Assembly: GCA_964520985.1 (NCBI GenBank)
Contig: CAZFPB010000001.1
Coordinates: forward strand, 310,001-374,000
Source of the DNA: CAYSGL01 sp964520985
GTDB taxonomy: Bacteria > Pseudomonadota > Alphaproteobacteria > Micavibrionales > Micavibrionaceae
Length of the DNA: 64,000 nucleotides
Reading direction: 5' to 3'
In this document: positions 1-8,226 of the stretch, in pieces
How positions within the stretch are numbered: the stretch's first letter is position 1
Layout: every line of letters starts with the position of its first letter
The notes under the pieces: generated by a model
Told to the model about the DNA's origin: nothing
Seen by the model: the letters and a program-made list of their open reading frames with translations, nothing else
The model's database searches: none
Made by a program: the position numbers and the translations under genes

Positions 1-72
1 TTTTACCTCCCGACCGGGTGATTTGTTGCCCTATTGCCGATTTCTGATGCCTCGGTTACAAGGAGGGCCGAT

Positions 73-147
73 GCGGGCGTAACTCAGTGGTAGAGTGTTA
101 GCTTCCCAAGCTGAAAGTCGCGGGTTCGAATCCCGTCGCCCGCTCCA
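73..147 (+). tRNA. tRNA-Gly (anticodon CCC)
   Basis: The sequence folds as a complete 75-nt cloverleaf. The acceptor arm GCGGGCG (73-79) pairs with CGCCCGC (137-143), followed by discriminator T and an encoded CCA (145-147). The anticodon arm is TTAGC, loop TTCCCAA, GCTGA, which places CCC at positions 34-36 and so reads the GGG glycine codon. The T arm is GCGGG, TTCGAAT, CCCGT. It lies just upstream of an efflux gene with no repeat or integrase beside it, so it is not marked as an integration site. Confidence 0.96.
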
Positions 148-170
148 AAACCGCTCAAGGATTAGACATA

Positions 171-1679
171 ATGGAAATTATTGTTGGTGATAAGGCGACC
201 CGTCGTGAATGGATCGGTCTGGCCGTGCTGGCGCTGCCTTGTCTTTTGTATTCCATGGACCTGACGGTGCTGCTATTGGCCGTCCCCCATTTGATGGCTG
301 ACCTCAAGCCGAGTGGATCGCAACTTCTCTGGATTACTGATATCTATGGATTCCTGATCGCAGGTTTCCTGATCACCATGGGGACGCTGGGCGACCGCAT
401 CGGGCGGCGTAAATTACTGATGATCGGGGCAGGCGCGTTTGGGGCGGCGTCCATTCTGGCCGCCTATTCGACAAGCGCGGAAATGCTGATTGTGGCGCGC
501 GCGTTGCTGGGTATTGCCGGTGCGACGCTGGCACCATCCACCTTATCGCTCATCCGTAATATGTTTCATGATGAGCGCCAGCGCACCTTTGCCATCGGTG
601 TCTGGATTGCAAGCTTTTCGGCAGGCGGCGCGTTCGGTCCGGTGATTGGCGGGGTCGTGCTAGAACATTTCTGGTGGGGCGCTGTATTCCTGCTCGGCGT
701 GCCGATTATGGTCCTGCTGCTTATTTTAGCGCCTATTTTATTGCCTGAATCGAAAGACCCCAATGCTGGGCGTCTTGAAATTCTGAGCGCGGTGATGTCG
801 CTGAGCGCTGTATTATCTATTATTTATGGCGCAAAGAAAATTGCCGAAAGCGGGTTTGATATCACCTATCTGGCAATCATTGTCGTAGGCTTGCTGATCG
901 GTACGGCGTTTGTGCGTCGTCAAAAGACATTGGCTGATCCTCTCATTGATATATCGCTGTTCAGCACGCCGGGGTTTAGCGCGGCTTTGTGTATCAACAT
1001 TATCGGCCTGTTCATGGCGTTCGGGTTTTTCCTGCTCAGTGCGCAATATCTGCAACTGGTTGTGGGGTTAAGCCCGCTGGAAGCCGGGCTGTGGATGTTG
1101 CCGACGGGAGTGGCATTTATTATCGGCTCAATGGTTGCGCCAATCCTGATACGCCACATCCGCCGTGTGTATATCATTGCAGGCGGCTTTGCGGTTGCGG
1201 GCGCGGGCTTTCTAATCTTGACGCAATTGGGGTCGTTCTCTCACGTTGGTTACTTCGTTGGGGCACTGACACTGTTTTGTCTGGGCGTAGGGCCTATCGG
1301 TACGCTGACGACGGATATGGTAATGACCATCGCGCCGCCGGACCGCGCAGGCGCAGCGTCCGCGATCTCGGAAACCAGCTTTGAATTCGGCGGCGCGTTC
1401 GGTATTGCCGTGCTCGGCAGTATCGTCATGGTCTTTTATCGCAGTTTCATGCTGAGCCACGCGCCAGCGGGATCGCCTTCGGAAGCGATGGATACGCTCG
1501 GCGGCGCGGTCTCGGCTGCGGAACAGATGACAGGCGAGGGGGGAGCGGCTCTTCTGGCGGCGGCGCGCGACGCGTTCGTGCAGTCAATGGAACTGGCCGC
1601 CGGCCTATCGGCGGGGGCTGCATTCCTCGCTATGATGCTGGCTCTGCTGCTTCTGCGCCAGCATCACGTACGGTCTTAA
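171..1679 (+). CDS. MFS drug transporter, DHA2 (14-TM) family, SmvA-like
   Basis: Predicted inner-membrane proton-coupled drug exporter of 502 residues with about 14 hydrophobic segments, the length expected of the DHA2 family. The loop between helices 2 and 3 carries motif A (GTLGDRIGRRKLL, about residues 72-84). The helix-1 motif is MDLTVLLLAVPHL. Helix 5 has a GPVIGG motif C near residue 157. The N-terminal half resembles SmvA, the methyl-viologen and cationic-biocide exporter, including the LLWITDIYG stretch. It stands alone after the tRNA, and no local regulator gene is seen. The substrate cannot be read from the sequence; quaternary ammonium or similar cations are the best guess. Confidence 0.88.
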   Translation: MEIIVGDKATRREWIGLAVLALPCLLYSMDLTVLLLAVPHLMADLKPSGSQLLWITDIYGFLIAGFLITMGTLGDRIGRRKLLMIGAGAFGAASILAAYSTSAEMLIVARALLGIAGATLAPSTLSLIRNMFHDERQRTFAIGVWIASFSAGGAFGPVIGGVVLEHFWWGAVFLLGVPIMVLLLILAPILLPESKDPNAGRLEILSAVMSLSAVLSIIYGAKKIAESGFDITYLAIIVVGLLIGTAFVRRQKTLADPLIDISLFSTPGFSAALCINIIGLFMAFGFFLLSAQYLQLVVGLSPLEAGLWMLPTGVAFIIGSMVAPILIRHIRRVYIIAGGFAVAGAGFLILTQLGSFSHVGYFVGALTLFCLGVGPIGTLTTDMVMTIAPPDRAGAASAISETSFEFGGAFGIAVLGSIVMVFYRSFMLSHAPAGSPSEAMDTLGGAVSAAEQMTGEGGAALLAAARDAFVQSMELAAGLSAGAAFLAMMLALLLLRQHHVRS

Positions 1680-1861
1680 CCGGTTCCGAAAATCGCATTG
1701 CTGCCCTGCGTTATAATTATGTTGACTTTGGGGCAGGGGATTTTGTAGGGTCCGCCGCGCTGTCCCAAAAAAGAAACTGATTCTTTCGTAGAAAAACGGA
1801 CAAACGGCCCAATAGAGAAACAGCCCAATCAAAAACAAAAACATAGAAAAAAGGTGTGTCC

Positions 1862-2344
1862 ATGAAAGCTCTGCTCGGAAATAAAATTGCCATTCTTGCT
1901 GCCAACGGTTTCGATGAAGGCGACATGATCGCAACGCAACGCGCGCTTGTCGCTGCTGGCGCCACGATGCGCGTCGTATCCTCCGACAACGGCCTGGTAA
2001 ACGGCTGGGACGGCAAGGGCTGGGGCCACAACTTCCCGGTAGATGCGCAACTGAATACCGCTCTCGGCGTTGATTATGACGGCCTAGTTATCGTGGGCGG
2101 TCAGCGCAGCTACGACAAACTGAAAATGACGGCACACACCAAGCGTTTCATCGGCAGCTTCATGATGGCACAAAAGCCGGTTGTTGCGATGGGCGATTCT
2201 GCTGACGTCATGCTCGAACCAGAACAGCGCGCCGTGGACAATGTCCTCACAGCGCCAGCCGGTGAGACACAACGCGAAGAGATCATGAAAAACATGGTTT
2301 CGCACCTCGCACAGCCTCAAATCATGGACAAAGTGGCCGCATAA
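1862..2344 (+). CDS. DJ-1/PfpI superfamily protein without the nucleophilic cysteine
   Basis: A 160-residue single-domain protein with the DJ-1/PfpI fold pattern: KIAILAANGFDEGDM at the first strand and acidic loop (the family's conserved Glu is E19), VIVGG near residue 80, and the nucleophile-elbow strand KPVVAMGDS near 106-113. Family members with activity have Cys at the elbow (consensus AxCHG); here the position is Gly/Asp, so protease, glyoxalase or amidase activity is unlikely. The domain looks closest to the DJ-1-like tail of large catalases, but stands alone. ATG 1862 is preferred over GTG 1856 because the AAGG sequence at 1851-1854 is then correctly spaced. prfB begins 15 bases downstream. 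Confidence 0.8.
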   Translation: MKALLGNKIAILAANGFDEGDMIATQRALVAAGATMRVVSSDNGLVNGWDGKGWGHNFPVDAQLNTALGVDYDGLVIVGGQRSYDKLKMTAHTKRFIGSFMMAQKPVVAMGDSADVMLEPEQRAVDNVLTAPAGETQREEIMKNMVSHLAQPQIMDKVAA

Positions 2345-2359
2345 GGGTAATAACCCCTT

Positions 2360-3467
2360 ATGAAGGCAGAAATTCAAAGCATTGCGGGCGATATCCAAGA
2401 GAGGCTCTCTTTGCTGAGGAGGCATCTTTGACTGGGATAATACCCTCAAAGAGCTCGATTCTTTAAACCAGCAAGCCGAAGACCCCGAATTATGGAGCGA
2501 CCCTTCGCGCGCGCAGGGCGTGATGCAGGCGCGCACCAAGCTCGAACGTCAGACATCGCAGGTTCTCACCATTGAAAGCCAACTGGCCGACCATCTCGGC
2601 CTGATCGAAATGGGGGAAGCCGAGGGCGACGCCGATATCGTCGCGGAATCCGAAGTCGCGCTCAAAGACCTTCAGAAACGCACCGAGAAAATTCAGCTGG
2701 AAAGCCTGCTCTCTGGTGAAGCCGACGGTAACGATGCCTATCTCGAGGTGAATGCGGGGGCAGGCGGCACCGAGGCGCAGGATTGGGGCGAGATGCTATT
2801 GCGCATGTATATGCGCTGGGGTGAATGGCAAGGATTCAAGGTGGAATTGCTCGATCGTCATGAAGGCGAGGAGGCTGGTATTAAATCCGCTACGCTGCGT
2901 ATTATGGGTGAAAACGCTTATGGATGGCTGAAAACAGAGTCCGGTGTTCACAGATTGGTTCGCATCTCCCCCTTTGACTCAAATGCCCGCCGTCACACCA
3001 GTTTTGCTTCCGTCGGCGTTACACCCGTGATTGACGATACGATCGATATCGAAATTCTGGACAAGGATTTACGCGTGGATACCTTCCGCTCGAGCGGAGC
3101 GGGTGGCCAGCACGTCAATACAACTGATAGCGCTATCCGTATTACACACATACCGACCAATATCGTTGTCTCGTGCCAGAACCAGCGCTCCCAGCACCAG
3201 AACCGCGATTTTGCCATGAACATGCTCAAAGCGCGCCTATATGAGCGCGAATTGCAGATCCGCGAAGACGCGGCCAGCGTCGCAAACGGTAACAAGACTG
3301 ACATCGGCTGGGGCCACCAGATACGCTCGTATGTTCTGCATCCCTACCAGATGGTAAAAGATGCCCGGACGGCCTATGAAAATACCGATGCGCAGGCCGT
3401 GCTGGACGGGGATATCCATGGTTTTCTGGAAGCCTCTCTGGCACATAGGCTGGGGATCGCCAAATAG
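2360..3467 (+). CDS. prfB: Peptide chain release factor 2, made by programmed +1 frameshift
   Basis: RF2 recognises UAA and UGA stop codons and triggers peptide release. Reading from ATG 2360 gives 23 residues ending in an in-frame TGA at 2429-2431. Reading continues in the +1 frame from GAC at 2430, giving 368 residues in all, normal for RF2. The SPF anticodon-like tripeptide (ISPFDS) and the GGQ motif (SGAGGQHVN) are both present, so the product should be active. The residues after the shift (DWDNTLKELDSLNQQAEDP) match the usual RF2 N-terminus. The start lies within 16 bases of the preceding stop and lacks a strong Shine-Dalgarno sequence, so low initiation or read-through coupling is possible. 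Confidence 0.95.
2417..2432 (+). promoter_or_regulatory. RF2 programmed +1 frameshift signal
   Basis: AGGAGG (2417-2422), a three-base spacer CAT, then CTT TGA C (2426-2432). This is the classic arrangement: an internal Shine-Dalgarno-like sequence exactly three bases before a slippery Leu codon and a UGA stop that RF2 itself reads. Low RF2 favours slippage and hence RF2 synthesis. Confidence 0.96.
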
Positions 3468-3585
3468 GGTGTCTGCGCCGCAGAAGTTGCGCATAACTCG
3501 CTGTTTGCTTTATAAAGTTTCTTGCGATGGTTCGGCTCAGGCCGTATGCTCTGCGCCTATTCACACAGGATTATAGCGGGTCACG

Positions 3586-5178
3586 ATGACAAAACGCTCT
3601 TTGTACGGTTTTCTGCTCGGCACGGCGCTGATGGCCCTGCCACTCACCGCATCCGCTCAAACCGTTGCCGAACTGAAACCGACAGGCCAGTGGCTGGTGA
3701 ACAATGCGGGTGTTCAAGGTCTTGCCAAAGCGGGCGCTGCGCAAACGCCGTGTATCATGGCCAATCAGTATAATAACGGCTTCATCCTGCGCATGGCAGG
3801 CGGCGCGCAGCAGTTGATGTCGCTCTCTCTTGATTTCCGCCAGAATGCTTTCTCTCAAGGCCAGACCTATCCGGCGATGGTATCGATCGACGGCGGCAAC
3901 GCGCACAATCTGACTGCGACGGCGTTTTCGCCCGGCATCCTGATTATCAATGTGCGCGAAGCACGCAATTTGTACGCGGAAATTCAGGCGGGCCGTTCGC
4001 TGGCGCTGAATGTTGTCGGCAACACCATCATCTTCTCGCTCGACCGTATCACTGAAGGCTTCCAGCGCATGGAGAGCTGCTACAGCCCGCCGTCACAATC
4101 ATCGCAGCCTGCGCAGGTTTCCACTAATACCATCAAACCAATTCCGACCAAGCCGGACACGGATGTCTATGTGAAACGCGAGGGCTATCCTGAATTCAAG
4201 CAACCTAGCGCGCAGGATATTTTGAAAGCCGGCACTGACAAACCAGCGCCGATTGGCGCACCATCGGAGCCGGTGACAAATGTCGCGACGGCTGCACCGT
4301 TGCAAACCCTGCCGCCTTTAAGCAAAGAAGAAATGGCCGATCTCGATTTGAAACCGGAAGATCTGGCGCCGTATGAAGCGACACCCGGCATGAAAGTAAC
4401 CTCTTCCGCATCCAATAAAGGTGAGACGCCGCGTCCGCCGAGTGTGCCGAAAGTCGCTGCGCAGCCGGTCGAACCTGTAACGCCGATCGCGCGTTCCTCC
4501 GTTGAACAGCCGATGACGCCACCTTCGCCATTGCCGCTGCCGGTTGAATCACCGAAACCTGTGGCGGTTGCTGCTGTAACACCGCGGGCGAGCACGATGC
4601 CGCGTGGTCCGATGGCATCGTCTGGAGCGCCTTCTCAAAAATGGGAAGCAGAAGCAGGAGAAGATATGCGTCAGGTGCTGACCCGTTGGGCAGAGCGTGC
4701 CGATACCGATCTTGTCTGGGATGCAAATAACAGCGGTAAAGTCGCGCAGGATATTTCCGTGAGCGGCACGTTTGAAGATGCTGTGGCACAAGTTATGGCG
4801 GATAACGCTGCCGCGCTGGGTATTCGCGGCCAGTTCTCTGAAGGTGACCGCATGGTACCGGTTGTGGCGCAAACGGCCAACCGCGCGCCGACATCGATTA
4901 CGGGAGGAAGCCAGGGTGCCTTGTCCGCGCAATCGGGCGATGATCTGAAACTCGTTTTGCAGACATGGGCGTCGCAAAATAATGTCGATCTGAAATGGCA
5001 GTCCGGCGATAAATTCGCCTTGAGCCAGCCGATCAGCGGGCAGGGTGATTTCACTTCCGCGATCGAGGCAGCACTAACGCAATTCGATGATCAGGCGGTG
5101 CGTCCGGTCGGTCAATTGAACCGCGATCCGAATACAGGTCGCTTGTCCTTGACCATTGAAACAGATCGCGCATCGTGA
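3586..5178 (+). CDS. Exported protein with tandem TcpQ-like C-terminal modules
   Basis: A 530-residue protein with a clear signal peptide (positively charged start, hydrophobic core, cut near TASA-Q at about residue 24). The N-terminal globular domain (about 35-165) has two cysteines, PCIM near 56 and ESC near 165, that could form a disulfide. A Pro/Val/Ala-rich linker follows (about 170-350). Two similar modules close the protein, starting EDMRQVLTRWAERADTDLVW near residue 359 and DDLKLVLQTWASQNNVDLKW near 450. These have the pattern of the TcpQ/PilL-type domain found in periplasmic secretion and pilus proteins, including the LxxWA...L.W core. The next gene starts inside its stop codon and its N-terminal domain looks paralogous. 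Envelope location is well supported; function is not known. Confidence 0.72.
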   Translation: MTKRSLYGFLLGTALMALPLTASAQTVAELKPTGQWLVNNAGVQGLAKAGAAQTPCIMANQYNNGFILRMAGGAQQLMSLSLDFRQNAFSQGQTYPAMVSIDGGNAHNLTATAFSPGILIINVREARNLYAEIQAGRSLALNVVGNTIIFSLDRITEGFQRMESCYSPPSQSSQPAQVSTNTIKPIPTKPDTDVYVKREGYPEFKQPSAQDILKAGTDKPAPIGAPSEPVTNVATAAPLQTLPPLSKEEMADLDLKPEDLAPYEATPGMKVTSSASNKGETPRPPSVPKVAAQPVEPVTPIARSSVEQPMTPPSPLPLPVESPKPVAVAAVTPRASTMPRGPMASSGAPSQKWEAEAGEDMRQVLTRWAERADTDLVWDANNSGKVAQDISVSGTFEDAVAQVMADNAAALGIRGQFSEGDRMVPVVAQTANRAPTSITGGSQGALSAQSGDDLKLVLQTWASQNNVDLKWQSGDKFALSQPISGQGDFTSAIEAALTQFDDQAVRPVGQLNRDPNTGRLSLTIETDRAS

Positions 5179-7472
5179 GCCGCTCCACCATGACGATTAT
5201 GCGCAAGACACTTCTTCTGACCACAGCATGCTGCGCGGGACTGGCTTTGGCTGTTCCTTCGGCGCAGGCGCAAAAAGAGGCCGGTGCTTTGGTTCAGCCA
5301 AAAAGCGGCTGGGCGGTTACCAAGATCGATGCCTCCACCACACAAGGCGGCGCCTATTGCACGCTCGCCCGTCAATTTGAAAACGGCGTGATTTTTTCTA
5401 TCGGCCGTAACAAGGCTGAAGAATATTCCGTCGCAGTCGATTTTCAGGAAGCGAAACTGTCAACCGACAATCCTTATGATATTACGTTGAAGGCAGGGAA
5501 CCAGACACGCCAGATGCAGATGCTGCCGGTTTCGCCGCGCGCGCTGGTTATCCGCCTTGGCTGGGACGACAGTTTTTTCGCTGCGATGGAAAAATCGCAA
5601 ACCTTCTCTATAGCCTTTGATAAAAAGACTTACGCGCTATCTTTGCCGGAATATGCGAAGGGCAAGGCCGATCTTGCTAAATGTATGGATACGCTGAAAT
5701 CAGCGAACGCTGGCACAGGCGGCACGGATGTGCTGGCGGCGGAAAGCGGCATTGGCGGTGAAGGATTTGCCGCGACCAAAACGGCGCAAGCCGAAGGCTC
5801 GACAAGTGTTGCGCCGCCAGCAAAAAAAGATCCGGCCAAGCGGCCTGAAAAAACCAGCATTACCGAGTTGAACACGCCTGAAGTGACTGGTCTGACTTCT
5901 AATGATAAAGCCGCTTATGTGGCGCCGACGCGCAGTCTTGATGTGTCATCGCTCGAGCAGGAAAACGAAAAGCTCCGCCGTCAGTTGACGGAGCAGCGTC
6001 AGTCTTACGAAGCCCGCATGGCGCAAGGTAATCAAGGCAACAAGGTCGCCGAACTGGAAGAAAAACTGCGTCTGGCCGAGCAACGTGGCGGCGCATCTGT
6101 TGTAGCGCCTGCTGCGGCAGTAGTACCAGCTCCTGTCGCGGCACCTGTGCCAGTTCCTGTTATAAAAGAAGTGATAAAACCAGATCCGGCACAGGCACAA
6201 AAAATTGCTGAACTGGAAAAGAAAATCGCTGATCTAAATAAAGATATCGCGGCGAAAGCAGCAATGCCTGCAAAAGTAGCGCCTGCCGTCGTAGCGCAGC
6301 CTGATCCGGCACAGACGAAAAAGATAACAGAGCTGGAACAAAAAGTTGCCAGCCTGTCGAAAGAGCTCTCGAGCCGAAACGATCTGACCATGAGGGCCGC
6401 GCCAACACCGCTGCCAAATCCGGAACAGGCCAAACGCATCACCGACTTGCAAGAGCAGGTTGGTACGTTGCGCACTCAGCTTGCGGAAGCGAAAAAAGTG
6501 CCGGTGCCTGCGCCCGTGCCTGTTGTTGCCGCGCCCGTCGTATCCAAACCTCAGGACGCGGCCAGGATTGCCGAACTGGAACAGGCCCGCCAAACGTATG
6601 AAACACGCATCGCCAGTCTTGAAAGCCAGCTTTCCAGCCTGCAACAGCCTGCGCCCGTTGCCGAGAAAAAATCTCTGCGTCCTGTTCCTTCTGCCACTCC
6701 GACAGATAGCCAGTCGCAAGGGCAGATCGCCGCTCTCCAAGGCGAACTGCAGGCTAAAAACGCGCAAGTCCGCTCCTCCCAGCAGCGCCTTGCCAGCTAC
6801 GAGCGGGAGCTGAGCCAGTTGCGTCAACAGGTCGGTCAATTGCAACGCGGTGGCGCCAAGCCAGCGGCGGGTGAGGTGCCGGTCGAGCGCCTGAAAAAAG
6901 AAAATGAAACGCTGCGCGCGCAACTCGCTCAGCAAAAAGAACAGTTTGAGCGCCGTCTTGCGGCTGCCGATCAACCGCATCAGCAACCGCAGCCGCAGAA
7001 AATGGCGCAAGTTACGCCTGTACCGCGCAGCCCGGATGTTTCCGCTTCGGTTGCCCCGGTCGCCGTAGCATCCGGTGGATCCGATCTGAAAAATATCCTC
7101 TCGCGCGCCGGAATTACAGCGAGCGCCGCCGCATCGGGTAATGGTGCCGCAGAATCCTACAGCTGGAAAAACGGCGTGATGAATGGCAAGGCGCAGGCTT
7201 ATGCGGGCAAAGGTAATGCGCTCGATGTGTCGCAACAATATGCGAATAACCAGCGTAATGCCTGTACGGGTGATTTCGCCTCCGTGCCCGGCCCGGCCAA
7301 AGATGGCCGCGTTAGCATGGACATCGCCTGCGTCGATAACAGCGGCGCGCGCGCGCAATCCTTATTGTTCGCGGAAGAGGGGGGGCAGGTCATGGCCTTC
7401 ATCATCGAATCCTCCGCCGAAGAGATGGATCAGGCGATGGATGCCCGCGACAGCCTCGGCAAGCAATTGTAA
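5175..7472 (+). CDS. Exported coiled-coil protein, partner of the preceding gene
   Basis: About 757-765 residues depending on the start: GTG 5175 gives a 4-base GTGA overlap with the preceding stop, while ATG 5190 or 5199 puts the signal peptide (MRKTLLLTTACCAGLALAVPSAQA) at the very N-terminus. The domain after it (about 34-175) follows the same cysteine and GN/SP spacing as the preceding protein: a Cys, NGVIFSI, AVDFQ, GN, SPRALVI, a closing Cys. Then come several heptad-rich segments (repeats of the type ELEKKIADLNKDIAAK) separated by Pro-Ala-Val linkers, and a separate C-terminal domain of about 120 residues with two cysteines. It resembles a periplasmic spacer or tether. No catalytic motif is seen. 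Confidence 0.72.
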   Translation: MSRSTMTIMRKTLLLTTACCAGLALAVPSAQAQKEAGALVQPKSGWAVTKIDASTTQGGAYCTLARQFENGVIFSIGRNKAEEYSVAVDFQEAKLSTDNPYDITLKAGNQTRQMQMLPVSPRALVIRLGWDDSFFAAMEKSQTFSIAFDKKTYALSLPEYAKGKADLAKCMDTLKSANAGTGGTDVLAAESGIGGEGFAATKTAQAEGSTSVAPPAKKDPAKRPEKTSITELNTPEVTGLTSNDKAAYVAPTRSLDVSSLEQENEKLRRQLTEQRQSYEARMAQGNQGNKVAELEEKLRLAEQRGGASVVAPAAAVVPAPVAAPVPVPVIKEVIKPDPAQAQKIAELEKKIADLNKDIAAKAAMPAKVAPAVVAQPDPAQTKKITELEQKVASLSKELSSRNDLTMRAAPTPLPNPEQAKRITDLQEQVGTLRTQLAEAKKVPVPAPVPVVAAPVVSKPQDAARIAELEQARQTYETRIASLESQLSSLQQPAPVAEKKSLRPVPSATPTDSQSQGQIAALQGELQAKNAQVRSSQQRLASYERELSQLRQQVGQLQRGGAKPAAGEVPVERLKKENETLRAQLAQQKEQFERRLAAADQPHQQPQPQKMAQVTPVPRSPDVSASVAPVAVASGGSDLKNILSRAGITASAAASGNGAAESYSWKNGVMNGKAQAYAGKGNALDVSQQYANNQRNACTGDFASVPGPAKDGRVSMDIACVDNSGARAQSLLFAEEGGQVMAFIIESSAEEMDQAMDARDSLGKQL

Positions 7473-7493
7473 AAAGTATAGAGATCAAAACAA

Positions 7494-7518
7494 AAAAGCG
7501 GGCCACTGGCCCGCTTTT
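7494..7518. terminator. Bidirectional rho-independent terminator
   Basis: An 11-bp perfect stem, AAAAGCGGGCC (7494-7504) and GGCCCGCTTTT (7508-7518), with a 3-base loop. It has a U-run in both directions and sits between the convergent coiled-coil gene and phaR, so it can serve both. Confidence 0.9.
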
Positions 7519-7539
7519 GGTATCTGCGTTTGTAAGCGC

Positions 7540-8043
7540 TTATTTCTTGTCTTTGTCGGTCGGGGCGACGCCGCCCGTAAAGGGCGTGAACATGCGCATG
7601 GCATTTTCGAACATCGCCATATTCTGGCGGCTGATTTCTTCAAAGCCCTGGAGTGGGAACATACCTTCCATGGACTTGTTGATCTGGTTGCGCAGCTCTT
7701 CCTGATTTTTGGTGAAGGCGCTGATCGAATGCTCGAGATAGTTCGGGACGAGGGCGCCGACATTGTCGCCATAAAAACCAATCAGCTGTTTGAGGAAGCC
7801 GACGGGCAGCAGTGTCTGGCCGCCATCCTTGCCTTCCTGATCGACGATGATCTGGGTCAAAACCTGACGGGTGAGGTCTTCGCCGCTTTTGGCATCATAC
7901 ACAACAAAGTCATGGCCTTCTTTGACCATCTCGCACAAATCATCAAGTGTTACATAGGAACTGCGGCCCGTGTCGTACAAGCGGCGGTTTGCGTATTTCT
8001 TGACGACGGTGGGCTCATTGCTGCGTTTTTTGGCGGAGCTCAT
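7540..8043 (-). CDS. phaR: Polyhydroxyalkanoate synthesis repressor PhaR
   Basis: A 167-residue cytoplasmic regulator. The N-terminal PHB/PHA accumulation regulator DNA-binding domain is unmistakable: VVKKYANRRLYDT near residues 13-25, SYVTLDDLCEMV, then the C-terminal PHB_acc region from about 70. PhaR binds both PHB and DNA: it represses phasin and other pha genes until nascent polymer titrates it. It is transcribed divergently from phaAB across a 183-bp region rich in TGC triplets and palindromes. The C-terminus ends in a charged tail (TDKDKK). Confidence 0.94.
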   Translation of the reverse strand: MSSAKKRSNEPTVVKKYANRRLYDTGRSSYVTLDDLCEMVKEGHDFVVYDAKSGEDLTRQVLTQIIVDQEGKDGGQTLLPVGFLKQLIGFYGDNVGALVPNYLEHSISAFTKNQEELRNQINKSMEGMFPLQGFEEISRQNMAMFENAMRMFTPFTGGVAPTDKDKK

Positions 8044-8115
8044 AGAACTAATCCTTCTTATTGCTGCATTTGCTAATGACCAAGTATAGCGCGTTTGATG
8101 GTGCTGCGCAAAAAG

Positions 8116-8135
8116 AAATTAACCAAAGTTAATTT
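8116..8135. promoter_or_regulatory. Palindrome in the phaR-phaA control region (operator candidate 1)
   Basis: AAATTAAC (8116-8123), CAAA, GTTAATTT (8128-8135): a perfect inverted repeat with 8-base arms and a 4-base spacer. It lies in the 183-bp divergent gap between phaR and phaA. It is AT-rich and has no U-run, so it looks like a protein-binding site rather than a terminator. The binding protein is unknown. Confidence 0.5.
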
Positions 8136-8171
8136 TGCGTGTTTGCTGCGGGAAATTGCGGCGTTGCCTCT

Positions 8172-8195
8172 TGTCACACAGAGACTCGTGTGACA
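8172..8195. promoter_or_regulatory. Palindrome in the phaR-phaA control region (operator candidate 2)
   Basis: TGTCACAC (8172-8179), eight bases, GTGTGACA (8188-8195): a perfect 8-base-arm inverted repeat only 31 bases before the phaA start codon. It could be an operator for phaAB, or form a hairpin in the phaA leader. Sequence alone does not decide. Three TGCTGC blocks elsewhere in the same gap are better candidates for PhaR itself, whose known sites are TGC-rich. Confidence 0.5.
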
Positions 8196-8226
8196 TGTAG
8201 AACAGGTCTTCACAAAGGAGCCTCAG

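Noticed and set aside
1..72. Possible gene end or leader before the tRNA
   Set aside because: Too short to assign; AGGAGGGC near 62 resembles a ribosome-binding site but no start codon follows in a useful frame.
73..147. tRNA-Gly as an attachment site of a mobile element
   Set aside because: No integrase, no partial tRNA 3' copy and no change in gene content on either side.
6000..6700. Direct repeats in the coiled-coil gene as a possible CRISPR or satellite array
   Set aside because: The similarity is at the heptad-peptide level with unequal spacing; there are no constant DNA repeats or spacers. No CRISPR array or cas gene occurs in the window.
6234..7358. Long open frame (374 codons) on the minus strand opposite the coiled-coil gene
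   Set aside because: Its composition is Arg/Leu-rich as expected from the complement of Gln/Ala-rich heptads; no start signal; the plus-strand gene has a signal peptide and domain logic.
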